Assembly (NCBI GenBank): GCA_934132925.1
Contig: CAKPAL010000005.1
Location: 1-33,197 of the forward strand
Direction of reading: 5' to 3'
Length of the DNA: 33,197 nucleotides
Source of the DNA: an uncultured Bacilli bacterium
GTDB lineage: Bacteria > Bacillota_I > Bacilli_A > RF39 > UBA660
Every line of letters begins with the position of its first letter. The first letter of the stretch is position 1. The notes beneath the pieces are model-generated. The model saw only the letters and a list, made by a program, of their open reading frames with translations, was not told the origin of the DNA and ran no database searches. Shown here in pieces: positions 22,397 to 29,824 of the stretch. The position numbers and the translations under genes are program-made.

Positions 22397-22423
22397 AAAG
22401 AGTGGATTTTTATGCCACTCTTT
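22397..22423 (-). promoter_or_regulatory. Leader hairpin of the rimP-nusA operon (possible attenuator)
   Basis: Minus strand: AAAGAGTGG, loop CATAAAAAT, CCACTCTTT, followed by TATATA. A perfect 9-bp stem between promoter and rimP RBS, ending in a U-rich arm, could act as an attenuator or mRNA stabiliser in front of the nusA operon. Confidence 0.5.
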
Positions 22424-22438
22424 CTTCAAGACAGTTAT

Positions 22439-22467
22439 ATTATAGCACAGGTTTACTGTAAATACAA
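22439..22467 (-). promoter_or_regulatory. Promoter of the rimP-nusA-infB...miaA run
   Basis: Minus strand: -35 TTGTAT (22462-22467), 17-base spacer, extended -10 TG-C-TATAAT (hexamer 22439-22444). It is the only good promoter seen upstream of rimP. Confidence 0.75.
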
Positions 22468-22498
22468 GGTATTTTTTTGTTTTTTATTGCTGGTTTTC

Positions 22499-22551
22499 AA
22501 ATATGGAGACCTTAGGCTCCATATTTCACTTTGAAGACCCGAGGCTTCAAA
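22499..22551. repeat. Hairpin repeat array, units 5-6 (AC...GG family)
   Basis: Unit 5: AAATATGGAG (22499-22508), loop ACCTTAGG, CTCCATATTT (22517-22526). Unit 6: TTTGAAG (22530-22536), loop ACCCGAGG, CTTCAAA (22545-22551), with an outer CACT/AGTG pair. They lie between the divergent rimP and rnj promoters. Confidence 0.6.
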
Positions 22552-22605
22552 CGGGAGTGGGAAACTATTGGTTCACACGTCTTTTGTCAAGATGAAAAAA
22601 ATCAT

Positions 22606-22634
22606 TTGCTTTTTTGGCGTTTTTATTGTATAAT
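22606..22634 (+). promoter_or_regulatory. Sigma-A promoter of rnj
   Basis: -35 TTGCTT (22606-22611), 17-base spacer, -10 TATAAT (22629-22634). The leader to the ATG is about 75 bases. Confidence 0.7.
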
Positions 22635-22716
22635 TATTAGGCAGTGGTTATTCTTTAAATTCAATATTTTAATTTTTATTTTTTAACGAGAAAATATTTA
22701 TGAAAGGAGAAATTAA

Positions 22717-24414
22717 ATGAATACAAAGATTATTCCCCTAGGAGGTATGGGGGAAGTTGGTAAAAACATGTATGTTGTTATGCATGATGATGAAATTATT
22801 ATTGTTGATTCCGGTGTTATGTTTCCTGATGATGATTTACTTGGTATTGATTACGTAATACAGGATTATACTTTTTTAAAGGAAAATGAAAGTAAGATTA
22901 AGGCTCTTATTATTACTCATGGACATGAGGATCATATTGGTAGTATTCCGTTTCTTTTACAATCGGTTACTATTCCAAAGATTTATGCTCCTAGTAACGC
23001 TAAGGAACTTATTGATAAGAAATTAGAGGAGAGAAGTATCGTCTATAAAGATATGGTTATTTATGACGAAGACACTGTAATTAAGACTAAATATTTTAAT
23101 ATTGAATTTTTTAGAACTACTCACTCTATTCCTGATTCACATGGTCTTGCTATTGATACTCCTGATGGGGTTATTGTTATGACTGGTGACTTTAAGTTTG
23201 ATATGACTCCTATTGGTCCTATGGCTAATTTACATAAAATGGCTAGAATTGGTGAGAAAGGCGTTTCAGTACTTATGAGTGACTCTACTAATGCGATGAG
23301 TCCTGGTACTTCTCTTAGTGAGAGTGTTGTTGATGAGAATCTTAAAGAGATTTTTGCTACTTATACTAGTAATAGAATTATTTTAGCAACTTTTGCTTCG
23401 AATGTTTATAGAATTAAACATATTATTGAAACTTGTAAGAAGAACAATAGAAAGATTGCTTTATTTGGTAGAAGTATGGAAAATATGGTTGATATTGCTC
23501 TTAAGTGTGGATACTTTGAAGATAAGAGTATTATTATTACTGCTGAAGAGGCTAATCATTTGAAACCTGGTGAGGTATGCCTTCTATGTACTGGTAGTCA
23601 GGGTGAACCACTAGCGGCTTTATCTAGAATTGCTGCGGGTACTCACAGACAGATTAGTTTAATGCCTAATGATATTGTGGTATTTTCTAGTTCTCCAATT
23701 CCAGGTAATACAGCATCGGTTTCAAAGACTATTAATAAACTATACAAAAAAGGTGTTAGGGTATTTACTAATGCTATGAGTGAGATTCACTCTTCAGGTC
23801 ACGCTAACCAAGATGAACTTAAACTTATGATTAGATTATTTAAGCCTAAATATTTTGTTCCTTATCATGGTGAGTTTAGAATGCTTAAAAAACATACGGA
23901 CTTGGGTGTTATGTGTGATGTTCCAAGAAGAAACACTTTTGTTTTGGAAAATGGTGATGTTCTCGCTCTTGAAAAGGGTAATCTTCATAGAGATGGTAAG
24001 GTACAGGCTGGCGAAGTTTATGTTGATGGTTCAAGAATCGGTGATGTTGGATCCGCTGTTATAAAGGACAGAATCCTTATGAGTACAAATGGTATTTTGG
24101 TTATTATTGCTAACATTGATATACAAAATAAAATCTTGATGAGTAGTCCTGCGATTACTACTAGAGGTTATATATTGGTTAATGAGAATACTGATTTGAT
24201 TAAAGAGATTCAACATAGTGCTGAGATTATTATTAATAAGGAACTTAAGAAGAAAGTATTTAATTTTAATGACATGAAGTCAGAGATTATTAATGGGCTT
24301 ATTCCTATGCTTTCTGATAAGACTGGTAGAGTTCCTATTATCTTACCTATTGTGATGGGAATTAAATCCGATAGTGAAGAGTCTTCTACTGAAGAAAATA
24401 ATAAAATTGTATAA
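22717..24414 (+). CDS. rnjA: Ribonuclease J
   Basis: RNase J is a metallo-beta-lactamase-fold enzyme with endonuclease and 5'-3' exonuclease activity that drives mRNA decay and rRNA maturation in Bacillota. The 565-residue protein has the metal-binding motif THGHEDHIGS (67-76), TTHSIPDSHGLAI, TGDFKFD, the beta-CASP segment ATFASNVYRIKHII, LLCTGSQGEPLAALSRIA and SGHANQDELKLMIRLFKPKY, and a C-terminal domain. RNase J1 and J2 cannot be told apart safely here; the intact active site favours J1. AAAGGAG precedes ATG 22717. It has its own promoter and terminator. Confidence 0.95.
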   Translation: MNTKIIPLGGMGEVGKNMYVVMHDDEIIIVDSGVMFPDDDLLGIDYVIQDYTFLKENESKIKALIITHGHEDHIGSIPFLLQSVTIPKIYAPSNAKELIDKKLEERSIVYKDMVIYDEDTVIKTKYFNIEFFRTTHSIPDSHGLAIDTPDGVIVMTGDFKFDMTPIGPMANLHKMARIGEKGVSVLMSDSTNAMSPGTSLSESVVDENLKEIFATYTSNRIILATFASNVYRIKHIIETCKKNNRKIALFGRSMENMVDIALKCGYFEDKSIIITAEEANHLKPGEVCLLCTGSQGEPLAALSRIAAGTHRQISLMPNDIVVFSSSPIPGNTASVSKTINKLYKKGVRVFTNAMSEIHSSGHANQDELKLMIRLFKPKYFVPYHGEFRMLKKHTDLGVMCDVPRRNTFVLENGDVLALEKGNLHRDGKVQAGEVYVDGSRIGDVGSAVIKDRILMSTNGILVIIANIDIQNKILMSSPAITTRGYILVNENTDLIKEIQHSAEIIINKELKKKVFNFNDMKSEIINGLIPMLSDKTGRVPIILPIVMGIKSDSEESSTEENNKIV

Positions 24415-24430
24415 TGTATAGTATAAAGAA

Positions 24431-24465
24431 AATAACTACTATCAAATGATAATAGTTATTTTTTT
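24431..24465 (+). terminator. Terminator of rnj
   Basis: AATAACTACTATCA (24431-24444) pairs with TGATAATAGTTATT (24447-24460) with one mismatch, followed by a T-run. The minus strand also ends U-rich, so it may serve convergent transcripts from the putative RNA gene at 24431-25030. Confidence 0.85.
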
Positions 24466-25030
24466 CTATGTATAAATGATTAAAAATATTTTTATTTTGT
24501 TGTAATAAATACATAAGGAGTAACAATGTATTACATGTTTTTTGTGCTGTAATTTTTATCTAAAAAGTATAAAGGGGTTCGTTGCCGTGCAGCAACGATA
24601 GAAAATGAATCTTAATAAATAATTTTAATCAAAAGAAAACAAACTTTTTTATATAGAAAACAGGATTTATTTTGTAATTTCTATTCTTGAATAGGATTAA
24701 AATATACAAAATGAGAAAAAGTATATGTTTTTTAGTCAGTTATTTTTATTTATAAGTTGATAGATAGTTTGTTTTCTCTGATAATTTCACATTTTTTTAT
24801 TTTTAATTATTATGGATAGTTTTTTTATAATGAATGTATTTTGAATTAATTAATTAATATATAGTAAATAACTGACTCTTTTAACTAGAGCGTGATGTGT
24901 TGTTACTCTAGTGATAACCTCCTTTTTTGCAGATTTTGCCCATTCTTAAATCTATTTATTTTTTATCAAATCAGTTAATGCTTTTTTATATTTTTTAAAA
25001 AATGCATTAATTTGGTAGGCCTTAATTTCG
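24431..25030 (-). ncRNA. Possible structured non-coding RNA, about 600 nt
   Basis: No convincing protein frame is found in this 912-base gap. A consensus minus-strand promoter at 25036-25065 would start a transcript near 25029, running to the bidirectional terminator at 24431-24460. Along it lie a 13-bp hairpin (25010-24975, TTAATGC..TTTTTT arms), ACTAGAG/CTCTAGT (24912-24884), two interlocked perfect 12-bp inverted repeats (24866-24877 with 24734-24745; 24766-24777 with 24634-24645) and TCGTTGC/GCAACGA (24598-24579). No match to RNase P, tmRNA, SRP or 6S signatures was seen. The extent and RNA nature are inferred. Confidence 0.35.
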
Positions 25031-25035
25031 CAATA

Positions 25036-25065
25036 ATTATACTATGTATTTGATAGGTATGTCAA
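25036..25065 (-). promoter_or_regulatory. Consensus sigma-A promoter pointing into a gene-free region
   Basis: Minus strand: -35 TTGACA (25060-25065), 18-base spacer, -10 TATAAT (25036-25041). Both hexamers are perfect, making it the best promoter in the window, yet no protein gene follows on that strand. Confidence 0.75.
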
Positions 25066-25111
25066 CAGTTTTTTTGATGTTTTTTGACATTTTTGTATGA
25101 TTTTTTTGAAG

Positions 25112-25120
25112 TTATCCACA
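25112..25120 (+). other. Perfect DnaA box
   Basis: TTATCCACA is the consensus DnaA-binding 9-mer. It is alone: no second box or origin-type cluster is visible nearby, so an origin is not claimed. Confidence 0.35.
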
Positions 25121-25178
25121 GGTTCTGGGGAAAAACATTTTTCGAGGAGGTATTTCCTCTTAGGTTGAAGAAAAAAAT

Positions 25179-25278
25179 AATGAGAAAGACTCTTTTTGGA
25201 GGCTTACTCATTCGATGATAGAGACAATATTTTGGCTCTATCATACCATGGAAGACTTACATAGTAAGGCTGAAATGG
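25179..25278. repeat. Hairpin repeat array, units 7-9 (AC...GG family)
   Basis: Unit 7: AATGAGAAAG (25179-25188) with CTTACTCATT (25203-25212), one mismatch, loop starting AC and ending GG. Unit 8: ATGATAGAG (25215-25223), loop ACAATATTTTGG, CTCTATCAT (25236-25244). Unit 9: CCAT-GGAAG (25246-25254), loop starting ACTTAC and ending GTAAGG, CTGAA-ATGG (25270-25278). They lie beyond the terminator of the minus-strand gene at 25327. Confidence 0.55.
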
Positions 25279-25279
25279 C

Positions 25280-25310
25280 AAAAAGGAAAAGATATGATTA
25301 TATCTTCTCC
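25280..25310 (-). terminator. Terminator of the gene at 25327
   Basis: Minus strand: GGAGAAGATAT, loop AATC, ATATCTTTTCC, TTTTTG. It is an 11-bp stem with one G-U pair and a U-tract, 16 bases after the stop. Confidence 0.8.
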
Positions 25311-25326
25311 TACTGGTAACTGGTTT

Positions 25327-26472
25327 CTATCTTCCCTTTGGTGTCGGTAACTCATTTGTACTTTCCATATTATCTTGGGAGTGTCCACTGGTAAAGGGAA
25401 TAATTCTACTATTAAAAGATGGTTCTTTTAATGTGTAAGCATCATAGATGGAAACTCCTTCTAAGGCTTTTTGTACTTTTTGTTTTAGTTTTTTATAATG
25501 TTTTTGCTCTATAAAAGTATAATCTTCTTTAGGATGTTCTTTTATCTCTTCCTTTATTCCCATGTAATATTCTTCATCTAATTTATCGTATTTCTTTATG
25601 ATATCTATAATTTTTAATTCTTCTCCTAGTAAATATAACATTTCTTCTTCACTAAATAAAGTACCACTTTCTGGCTCCTCATAATTTAGATAGGTATGAA
25701 TAGTTTCATAAACACTATTATATAGTTTTCGTTCTTTATCATCGATATACTTTGTCCAATTGTTCTTGATTTTGACAATAGTCTTTATAGTGCCTTCTAG
25801 TAAATTAGGATTAGCACTGACATAAGATGCTAAAGCTTGATCTTTTCTCGATAATAGATTTATTAGATAAGTTCTTAATTCAATATCTGATAAATTGCTT
25901 GGTTTATTAAAATCAGTATGAACAGCCTCTTCTAAATACTTTTCTGAAAAAATATCTTTTATCATTTCAGTGGTATAGTAATCTAAAATAATTTTATTGT
26001 GATTAAATTTGTCGTATAAAAGTATATACCCTTCTCCTAGTTCTTGCTTAATGATTGGGTCTTGGCAAGTTTTCTCTTTAATGGCCACTAGTTTTAGTTT
26101 TTCTTTTAGATATTTAGTTTTTAATATCAGACTATACCTGATATATTCTTCTGATTGTTTATCTTTTATGGCGCTACATAGAAGAATTAATACTTCTATT
26201 TTCTTTGATTCAACATCATTAGAACATAGATAATTATCCGCTACTGAAATGATAAACTTTTGATTTGACGGAAAAGTTCTTATTATTGCTTTGACAAAGA
26301 TACTATTTTGTTTTACTTGATCTTCAGCAAATTGATAAAAGTTTTTATCTTTGGACATTATTATTACCATCGACATGAAGGTCGGATCATTTTCAAGTTC
26401 ATCTAAGGTATATGCAGTAATATCATTTCCATGTATGTAATCGTATACTAATTTTGGACTATACTTTTTCAT
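25327..26472 (-). CDS. Hypothetical protein, 381 residues
   Basis: Not recognised. The protein appears all-helical, soluble and highly charged, without a signal peptide or membrane span. Residues 1-75 (YSPKLVYDYIHGNDITAYTL onward) could be a helical repeat; a Lys/Glu-rich middle (about 95-235) and an acidic part (GTLFSEEEMLYLLGEELK, about 265-285) follow. The last 35 residues are polar and probably flexible, with SRIIPFTSGHSQDN; the 165-residue protein upstream also ends with an RI.P..SG-like stretch, which may be chance. GGAG precedes ATG 26472, an extended -10 TG-A-TATAAT lies at 26503-26508 (minus), and a terminator follows, so it is a single-gene unit. Confidence 0.6.
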   Translation of the reverse strand: MKKYSPKLVYDYIHGNDITAYTLDELENDPTFMSMVIIMSKDKNFYQFAEDQVKQNSIFVKAIIRTFPSNQKFIISVADNYLCSNDVESKKIEVLILLCSAIKDKQSEEYIRYSLILKTKYLKEKLKLVAIKEKTCQDPIIKQELGEGYILLYDKFNHNKIILDYYTTEMIKDIFSEKYLEEAVHTDFNKPSNLSDIELRTYLINLLSRKDQALASYVSANPNLLEGTIKTIVKIKNNWTKYIDDKERKLYNSVYETIHTYLNYEEPESGTLFSEEEMLYLLGEELKIIDIIKKYDKLDEEYYMGIKEEIKEHPKEDYTFIEQKHYKKLKQKVQKALEGVSIYDAYTLKEPSFNSRIIPFTSGHSQDNMESTNELPTPKGR

Positions 26473-26502
26473 TTTTATCTCCTTTTTGGCTTCATTTATT
26501 TG

Positions 26503-26511
26503 ATTATATCA
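26503..26511 (-). promoter_or_regulatory. Extended -10 promoter of the gene at 25327
   Basis: Minus strand TG-A-TATAAT with the hexamer at 26503-26508. No clear -35 is seen. Confidence 0.45.
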
Positions 26512-26566
26512 CATTTTTGAAGAAGTTTAGTATTTTTTTGATTTTTACTTAAAATTTTGTTATACC

Positions 26567-26595
26567 GAAAAAAGAATAGTAATCGCTACTACTCT
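26567..26595 (-). terminator. Terminator of the gene at 26602
   Basis: Minus strand: AGAGTAGTA, short loop, TTACTATTCT with G-U pairing, then TTTTTTC, directly after the stop codon. Confidence 0.65.
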
Positions 26596-26601
26596 TAATA
26601 T

Positions 26602-27099
26602 TTATTTGTGATATATTTTCGAACCACTTGCTACGATAGATGGGGTTATTCTAGGTGATAAAGCATAGTCACCATATAATTCCGATTCTGTTTCACAATT
26701 TTGATTAGCCATCTTTTCTATGCTACTGATGATTTTGTTTTGTAATTCTGGTGACAAATTGTTTCTTTGGCAAAATCTTATATATACTTCTTTAATAGTT
26801 GTTAATTTTTCACTAAGAATGGCCATTTCTATTTTCTTTTTAAAATATTTAACAGCATAGTTATTTATTATGTTATATGTCAGTTCATCATAAGTCTGCT
26901 TTACATATTGTTCCGTAACTAAAATTGATATTACTATTTCTGTTTGTCCTTGATAGTTTATTTTTTCTTTTTCTATTCTTTCTATGATATTGCTATAGTT
27001 ATATAATATTTGCTTTTCTACTTCTTTATAATTTAGTATTGGTAGACCAAATATGTATTTTTGAATGGTATCAATTGTTCTTATTTTTTCTGTTTCCAT
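26602..27099 (-). CDS. Hypothetical protein, 165 residues
   Basis: Not recognised. It is mostly helical and charged, with no signal peptide or membrane span. Notable blocks are TIQKYIFGLPILNYKEVEKQ, EIVISILVTEQYVKQTYDELTY and an end LSPRITPSIVASGSKIYHK. AAGGAGAAAAAT precedes ATG 27099, and an extended -10 (TG-C-TATACT, about 27119-27124 on the minus strand) lies just upstream. It is flanked by terminators, so it is probably transcribed alone. Codon and base use match the neighbours. Confidence 0.6.
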   Translation of the reverse strand: METEKIRTIDTIQKYIFGLPILNYKEVEKQILYNYSNIIERIEKEKINYQGQTEIVISILVTEQYVKQTYDELTYNIINNYAVKYFKKKIEMAILSEKLTTIKEVYIRFCQRNNLSPELQNKIISSIEKMANQNCETESELYGDYALSPRITPSIVASGSKIYHK

Positions 27100-27278
27100 A
27101 TTTTTCTCCTTTTTTTCAAGTATAGCACTTCTATTTAGATGAACATGTTTTTTTGTTTCTTTGGATACTAAATTATTAATTTTTAGTGGTATTGTTAACT
27201 ACTGGTAATCTTTTTAGAGGTGATATAGTTTTATTATTAACATGTAACTTCTTAATTATAATATACTCTGAAATTGTT

Positions 27279-27342
27279 CATTATGAAGACCTTAGGCTTC
27301 ATAATGCCACGGAAAACATAAACTTGTTTATGGTTGAAGTGG
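27279..27342. repeat. Hairpin repeat array, units 10-11 (AC...GG family)
   Basis: Unit 10: CATTATGAAG (27279-27288), loop ACCTTAGG, CTTCATAATG (27297-27306), a perfect 10-bp stem. Unit 11: CCAC-GGAAA (27307-27315), inner AC-ATAAAC-TT-GTTTAT-GG, TTGAA-GTGG (27334-27342). Unit 11 has the same plan as unit 9, with CCAC/GTGG replacing CCAT/ATGG. Confidence 0.6.
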
Positions 27343-27346
27343 ATAA

Positions 27347-27377
27347 GAAAAAAGAAAATATATGGTTATATACTTTC
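27347..27377 (-). terminator. Terminator of the amidase gene
   Basis: Minus strand: GAAAGTATAT, short loop, ATATATTTTC, TTTTTTC, starting 5 bases after the stop codon. The stem is imperfect. Confidence 0.6.
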
Positions 27378-27381
27378 TATA

Positions 27382-28764
27382 TTATCTTACTATTAGTATT
27401 TGACCTATTGACAATAGATTTGATGATAGATTGTTTAACTGCTTTAATCTATCAACAGTGGTATCGTATTTTTTTGCTATACTGTATAGTGAATCGCCTT
27501 TTTGTACTGTGTAGGTTGTCTCTAGATTGGTATCTGTTGGTATTAGTAATACTTGACCTATTGATAATAAATTAGTTGTTAAGTTATTTAGTTCCTTTAT
27601 TCTATCAATAGTTGTATCATACTTTCTTGCTATGCTATATAGTGAATCACCTTTTTGAACTGTATAACTAATGGTATTTTCTTCCTGCTCTTCATCGCTT
27701 GCTTTATCTGATGGTAGTTTTAGTACCTGACCAATACTTAGGGTATTACTTGTTAAGTTATTTATTCTCTTTAGTTCATCCACTGTAGTATTATATTTGG
27801 TAGCAATCGAATATAAGAAATCACCCTTTTTGACAGTATATGTTGTTTCTGGTAATAATGCACTTGGTATTTTTAGTAATTGCCCGGTTGATAGAATATT
27901 GGATGTTAAGTTGTTGATTCTTTTTAATTCATCTACAGTAGTGTTATTAGCTGTAGCAATGGAATATAGGGTATCACCTTTTTTAACGACATAGATATTT
28001 TCTTCTTCTTCATATATTTCTTTAGTTGGTATACGAAGTACTTGACCTATTTGGAGAGTATTAGATGTTAGGTTATTTTCTTTTTTGAGTTCCGCTACAG
28101 TGGTTCCTAGTTTGTCCGCTATTGAATATAAGGAGTCGCCTTTTTGAACAACATAAGTATTAGTTATTAAGCCATCTGGAGCAACATATGGTACTCCTAT
28201 ATAGTTGGCTACTGCGGATATGACGGCTTCTGCTAGTTCTTCATAGTTTTCTTTTAGAAATTCGACATCTTTGGTATTATCAATAAAGCCATACTCGACG
28301 ATTAGTGGTTCTAGGTTACCAGTATTTCGATGAATGAAATAGTAGTCTTTAGAGGTATCACTCGGTAATCTTCTTTGATAATACTTTCTAGTTGTTTGTC
28401 CTGTTGCCCCAATATTTTCTAATATTCTTTTGGCTAGGGTATCTCTATTTCTTAGGGCATAAATGACCTCTGCTCCTTCACCGCCACCTGAATTGACATG
28501 GTTCGATATTAGTATAACATCAGATGAATTGCCAAATTTATTTAAAATAGTATTTACTCTATCAGTTGGAGATAAAGTTGTATCAGAATCTCTAGTTATG
28601 GCAACTGGTATTCCTAATTGTTTAAATCTATCATACATGTATTTTGATATTAATAAATTATAGTCTTTTTCTAGTAAATTATTTCCAGTAGCGCCTGCGT
28701 CCGTGCCTCCGTGACCTGGGTCAATCACTACTTTACGGACCGCTCTATCTTCATTATTATTCAT
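27382..28764 (-). CDS. N-acetylmuramoyl-L-alanine amidase with five LysM repeats
   Basis: This 460-residue enzyme should cut the bond between muramic acid and the stem peptide. The amidase_3 domain (about 8-190) has the zinc ligands His18 in DPGHGG, Glu32 in NLLEKDYN and His in ISNHVNS (about 87), and the catalytic Glu in PLIVEYGFIDN. Five LysM peptidoglycan-binding repeats of about 45 residues follow, each with the VQKGDSLYSIA pattern and a NNLTSN..SIGQVL.IP end. There is no signal peptide, as in some sporulation mother-cell lysis amidases (CwlC type), so a role in spore release is possible but inferred. ATG at 28764 follows GAAGGTGATAACT. Confidence 0.92.
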   Translation of the reverse strand: MNNNEDRAVRKVVIDPGHGGTDAGATGNNLLEKDYNLLISKYMYDRFKQLGIPVAITRDSDTTLSPTDRVNTILNKFGNSSDVILISNHVNSGGGEGAEVIYALRNRDTLAKRILENIGATGQTTRKYYQRRLPSDTSKDYYFIHRNTGNLEPLIVEYGFIDNTKDVEFLKENYEELAEAVISAVANYIGVPYVAPDGLITNTYVVQKGDSLYSIADKLGTTVAELKKENNLTSNTLQIGQVLRIPTKEIYEEEENIYVVKKGDTLYSIATANNTTVDELKRINNLTSNILSTGQLLKIPSALLPETTYTVKKGDFLYSIATKYNTTVDELKRINNLTSNTLSIGQVLKLPSDKASDEEQEENTISYTVQKGDSLYSIARKYDTTIDRIKELNNLTTNLLSIGQVLLIPTDTNLETTYTVQKGDSLYSIAKKYDTTVDRLKQLNNLSSNLLSIGQILIVR

Positions 28765-28821
28765 AGTTATCACCTTCAAAGTAGTATATGTAAATAATGT
28801 TAATTTGGTTAACTTGACTAG

Positions 28822-28851
28822 AAGAAAAAGACACTATTTTTTAGTGCCTTT
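28822..28851 (-). terminator. Terminator of the uracil-glycosylase-family gene
   Basis: Minus strand: AAAGGCACTA, A-rich loop, TAGTGTCTTT, TTC. The stem starts at the stop codon and has one mismatch. Confidence 0.65.
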
Positions 28852-29437
28852 AGTTTTTATTTAATGTGTCGTTTATTATTTTTCTTATTTCGATAATTCT
28901 TTTTTTCATAAACTCAGGATTATCTTTAAACCACTTTATGTTAAGTGGGGATGGATGTGGCAGAACTATAGTTAGTTTACCAAATAGTGTATTATTTTTA
29001 AATATTAGGTCATTATAATCTTCATTTGGAAAAAATGTTTTAGCGGCTTTAGCTCCGATTATGATATATATTTTATTGTCTATATATTCTAATTCTTTCT
29101 TTATCCATTTTTCATAGCATATCTTGGGTGGAACTTTATCACATCCATTTTTATCTTTTCCTGGGTAGCAATGTGCTAGGGCTGTGATAAAAAAGTTATC
29201 TGGATTATAGAATTCTTCATCGGTTATTTGATACCATTCGTATTTTAATTTTTTACCACTTTGATCAGTAAATGGCTTTAGTGTAGTATCTACCGTTTTA
29301 GATGGTGCTTGACTTATTTGAACTATTTTTGAAGTAGCGGAGCCTATGACTACTGGATGTGGTTTGAAGCCAAACTTATCTTCACAAGTATTACATTTTC
29401 TTATTTCTTTTATTATATTATTAAAGTCTTTTTCCAT
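28850..29437 (-). CDS. Uracil-DNA glycosylase superfamily protein
   Basis: This 195-residue protein belongs to the broad uracil-DNA glycosylase fold outside family 1. Visible features are RKCNTCEDKFGFKPHP at the start, the first active-site strand KIVQISQAPSK (family pattern G.APG), NFFITALAHCYPGK, IIIGAKAAKTFFP, and the second motif VLPHPSPLN (HPSP). Three N-terminal Cys and one His might bind a metal, but no full Fe-S set is clear. It may be a DNA repair enzyme or an unassigned member. The ribosome binding site before ATG 29437 is poor; a short open frame with a strong site overlaps the start. Confidence 0.75.
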   Translation of the reverse strand: MEKDFNNIIKEIRKCNTCEDKFGFKPHPVVIGSATSKIVQISQAPSKTVDTTLKPFTDQSGKKLKYEWYQITDEEFYNPDNFFITALAHCYPGKDKNGCDKVPPKICYEKWIKKELEYIDNKIYIIIGAKAAKTFFPNEDYNDLIFKNNTLFGKLTIVLPHPSPLNIKWFKDNPEFMKKRIIEIRKIINDTLNKN

Positions 29438-29462
29438 ATATTTTCTTTTTTATATTTTCCAT
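29421..29462 (-). CDS. Short upstream open frame (13 codons) overlapping the start at 29437
   Basis: On the minus strand GGTAGGTGTAAATA is followed by an ATG (29462) and 13 codons ending TAA at 29421, reading MENIKKKIYGKRL. It runs across the start of the glycosylase-family gene in another frame. It may couple translation to the poor downstream start, or mark a frameshift that cut off the real N-terminus. Confidence 0.35.
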   Translation of the reverse strand: MENIKKKIYGKRL

Positions 29463-29580
29463 TATTTACACCTACCTTATATATTTTTTAATTAGAAAGT
29501 CCGCTGATGAAGCGCCTTCTTCTGTTAGAATTACTGATTTGTTTTTCTTTTAAATTATATTTTTGTCTTTCTTTTGCATT

Positions 29581-29609
29581 ATTATATCATATTATTGTGT
29601 CTTTAACAA
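29581..29609 (-). promoter_or_regulatory. Promoter of the uracil-glycosylase-family gene
   Basis: Minus strand: -35 TTGTTA (29604-29609), 17-base spacer, extended -10 TG-A-TATAAT (hexamer 29581-29586). It gives a leader of about 110 bases before the short open frame. Confidence 0.7.
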
Positions 29610-29697
29610 TATAATCTGCTATTAATAAACTAAATAGACTAAATACATGATTTCTTATGTACTTAGTTCGTTCTATTAGTTTTCTAAATTGTAATCT

Positions 29698-29762
29698 AAA
29701 AAAATAGGGCTCCATCATTTAGACAGTGCCCTTGCAAAAATGTATTACCATTTTTTCCTTGC
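29698..29762 (-). ncRNA. Small RNA gene beside the Abi_2 gene
   Basis: A full transcription unit of about 65 nt with no open frame: promoter at 29769-29797, start near 29762, then a hairpin with AAAAATG/CATTTTT arms (loop GTAATA), then GGGC-A-CTGTC, loop TAAAT, GATGG-A-GCCC and a U-tract ending near 29698. It begins about 60 bases after the stop of the Abi_2 gene on the same strand. A conserved RNA motif near Abi_2-family genes (named abiF) has been reported from comparative genomics; whether this RNA belongs to it could not be tested. Confidence 0.55.
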
Positions 29763-29768
29763 ATAGAT

Positions 29769-29797
29769 AATATAACATATTTTTTTATCTATGTCAA
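29769..29797 (-). promoter_or_regulatory. Sigma-A promoter of the small RNA
   Basis: Minus strand: -35 TTGACA (29792-29797, perfect), 17-base spacer, -10 TATATT (29769-29774). Confidence 0.75.
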
Positions 29798-29824
29798 ACT
29801 ATTTAACCAATGTTTACATAATTT

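Noticed and set aside
24881..24935. Minus-strand small protein after GGAGG at about 24920
   Set aside because: The 22-codon open stretch has no ATG, GTG or TTG at a proper distance from the ribosome binding site.
24431..25330. Replication origin in the AT-rich gap with a DnaA box
   Set aside because: Only one perfect box is seen, without a cluster, a dnaA/dnaN neighbour or an unwinding-element trio pattern.
29495..29530. Hammerhead-like core (CTGATGA) near 29502
   Set aside because: The required GAAA partner and three flanking stems cannot be drawn.
29698..29735. Insertion-sequence end suggested by GGGCACTGTC
   Set aside because: No matching inverted end, target duplication or transposase fragment is present; the sequence is fully explained as a terminator stem.
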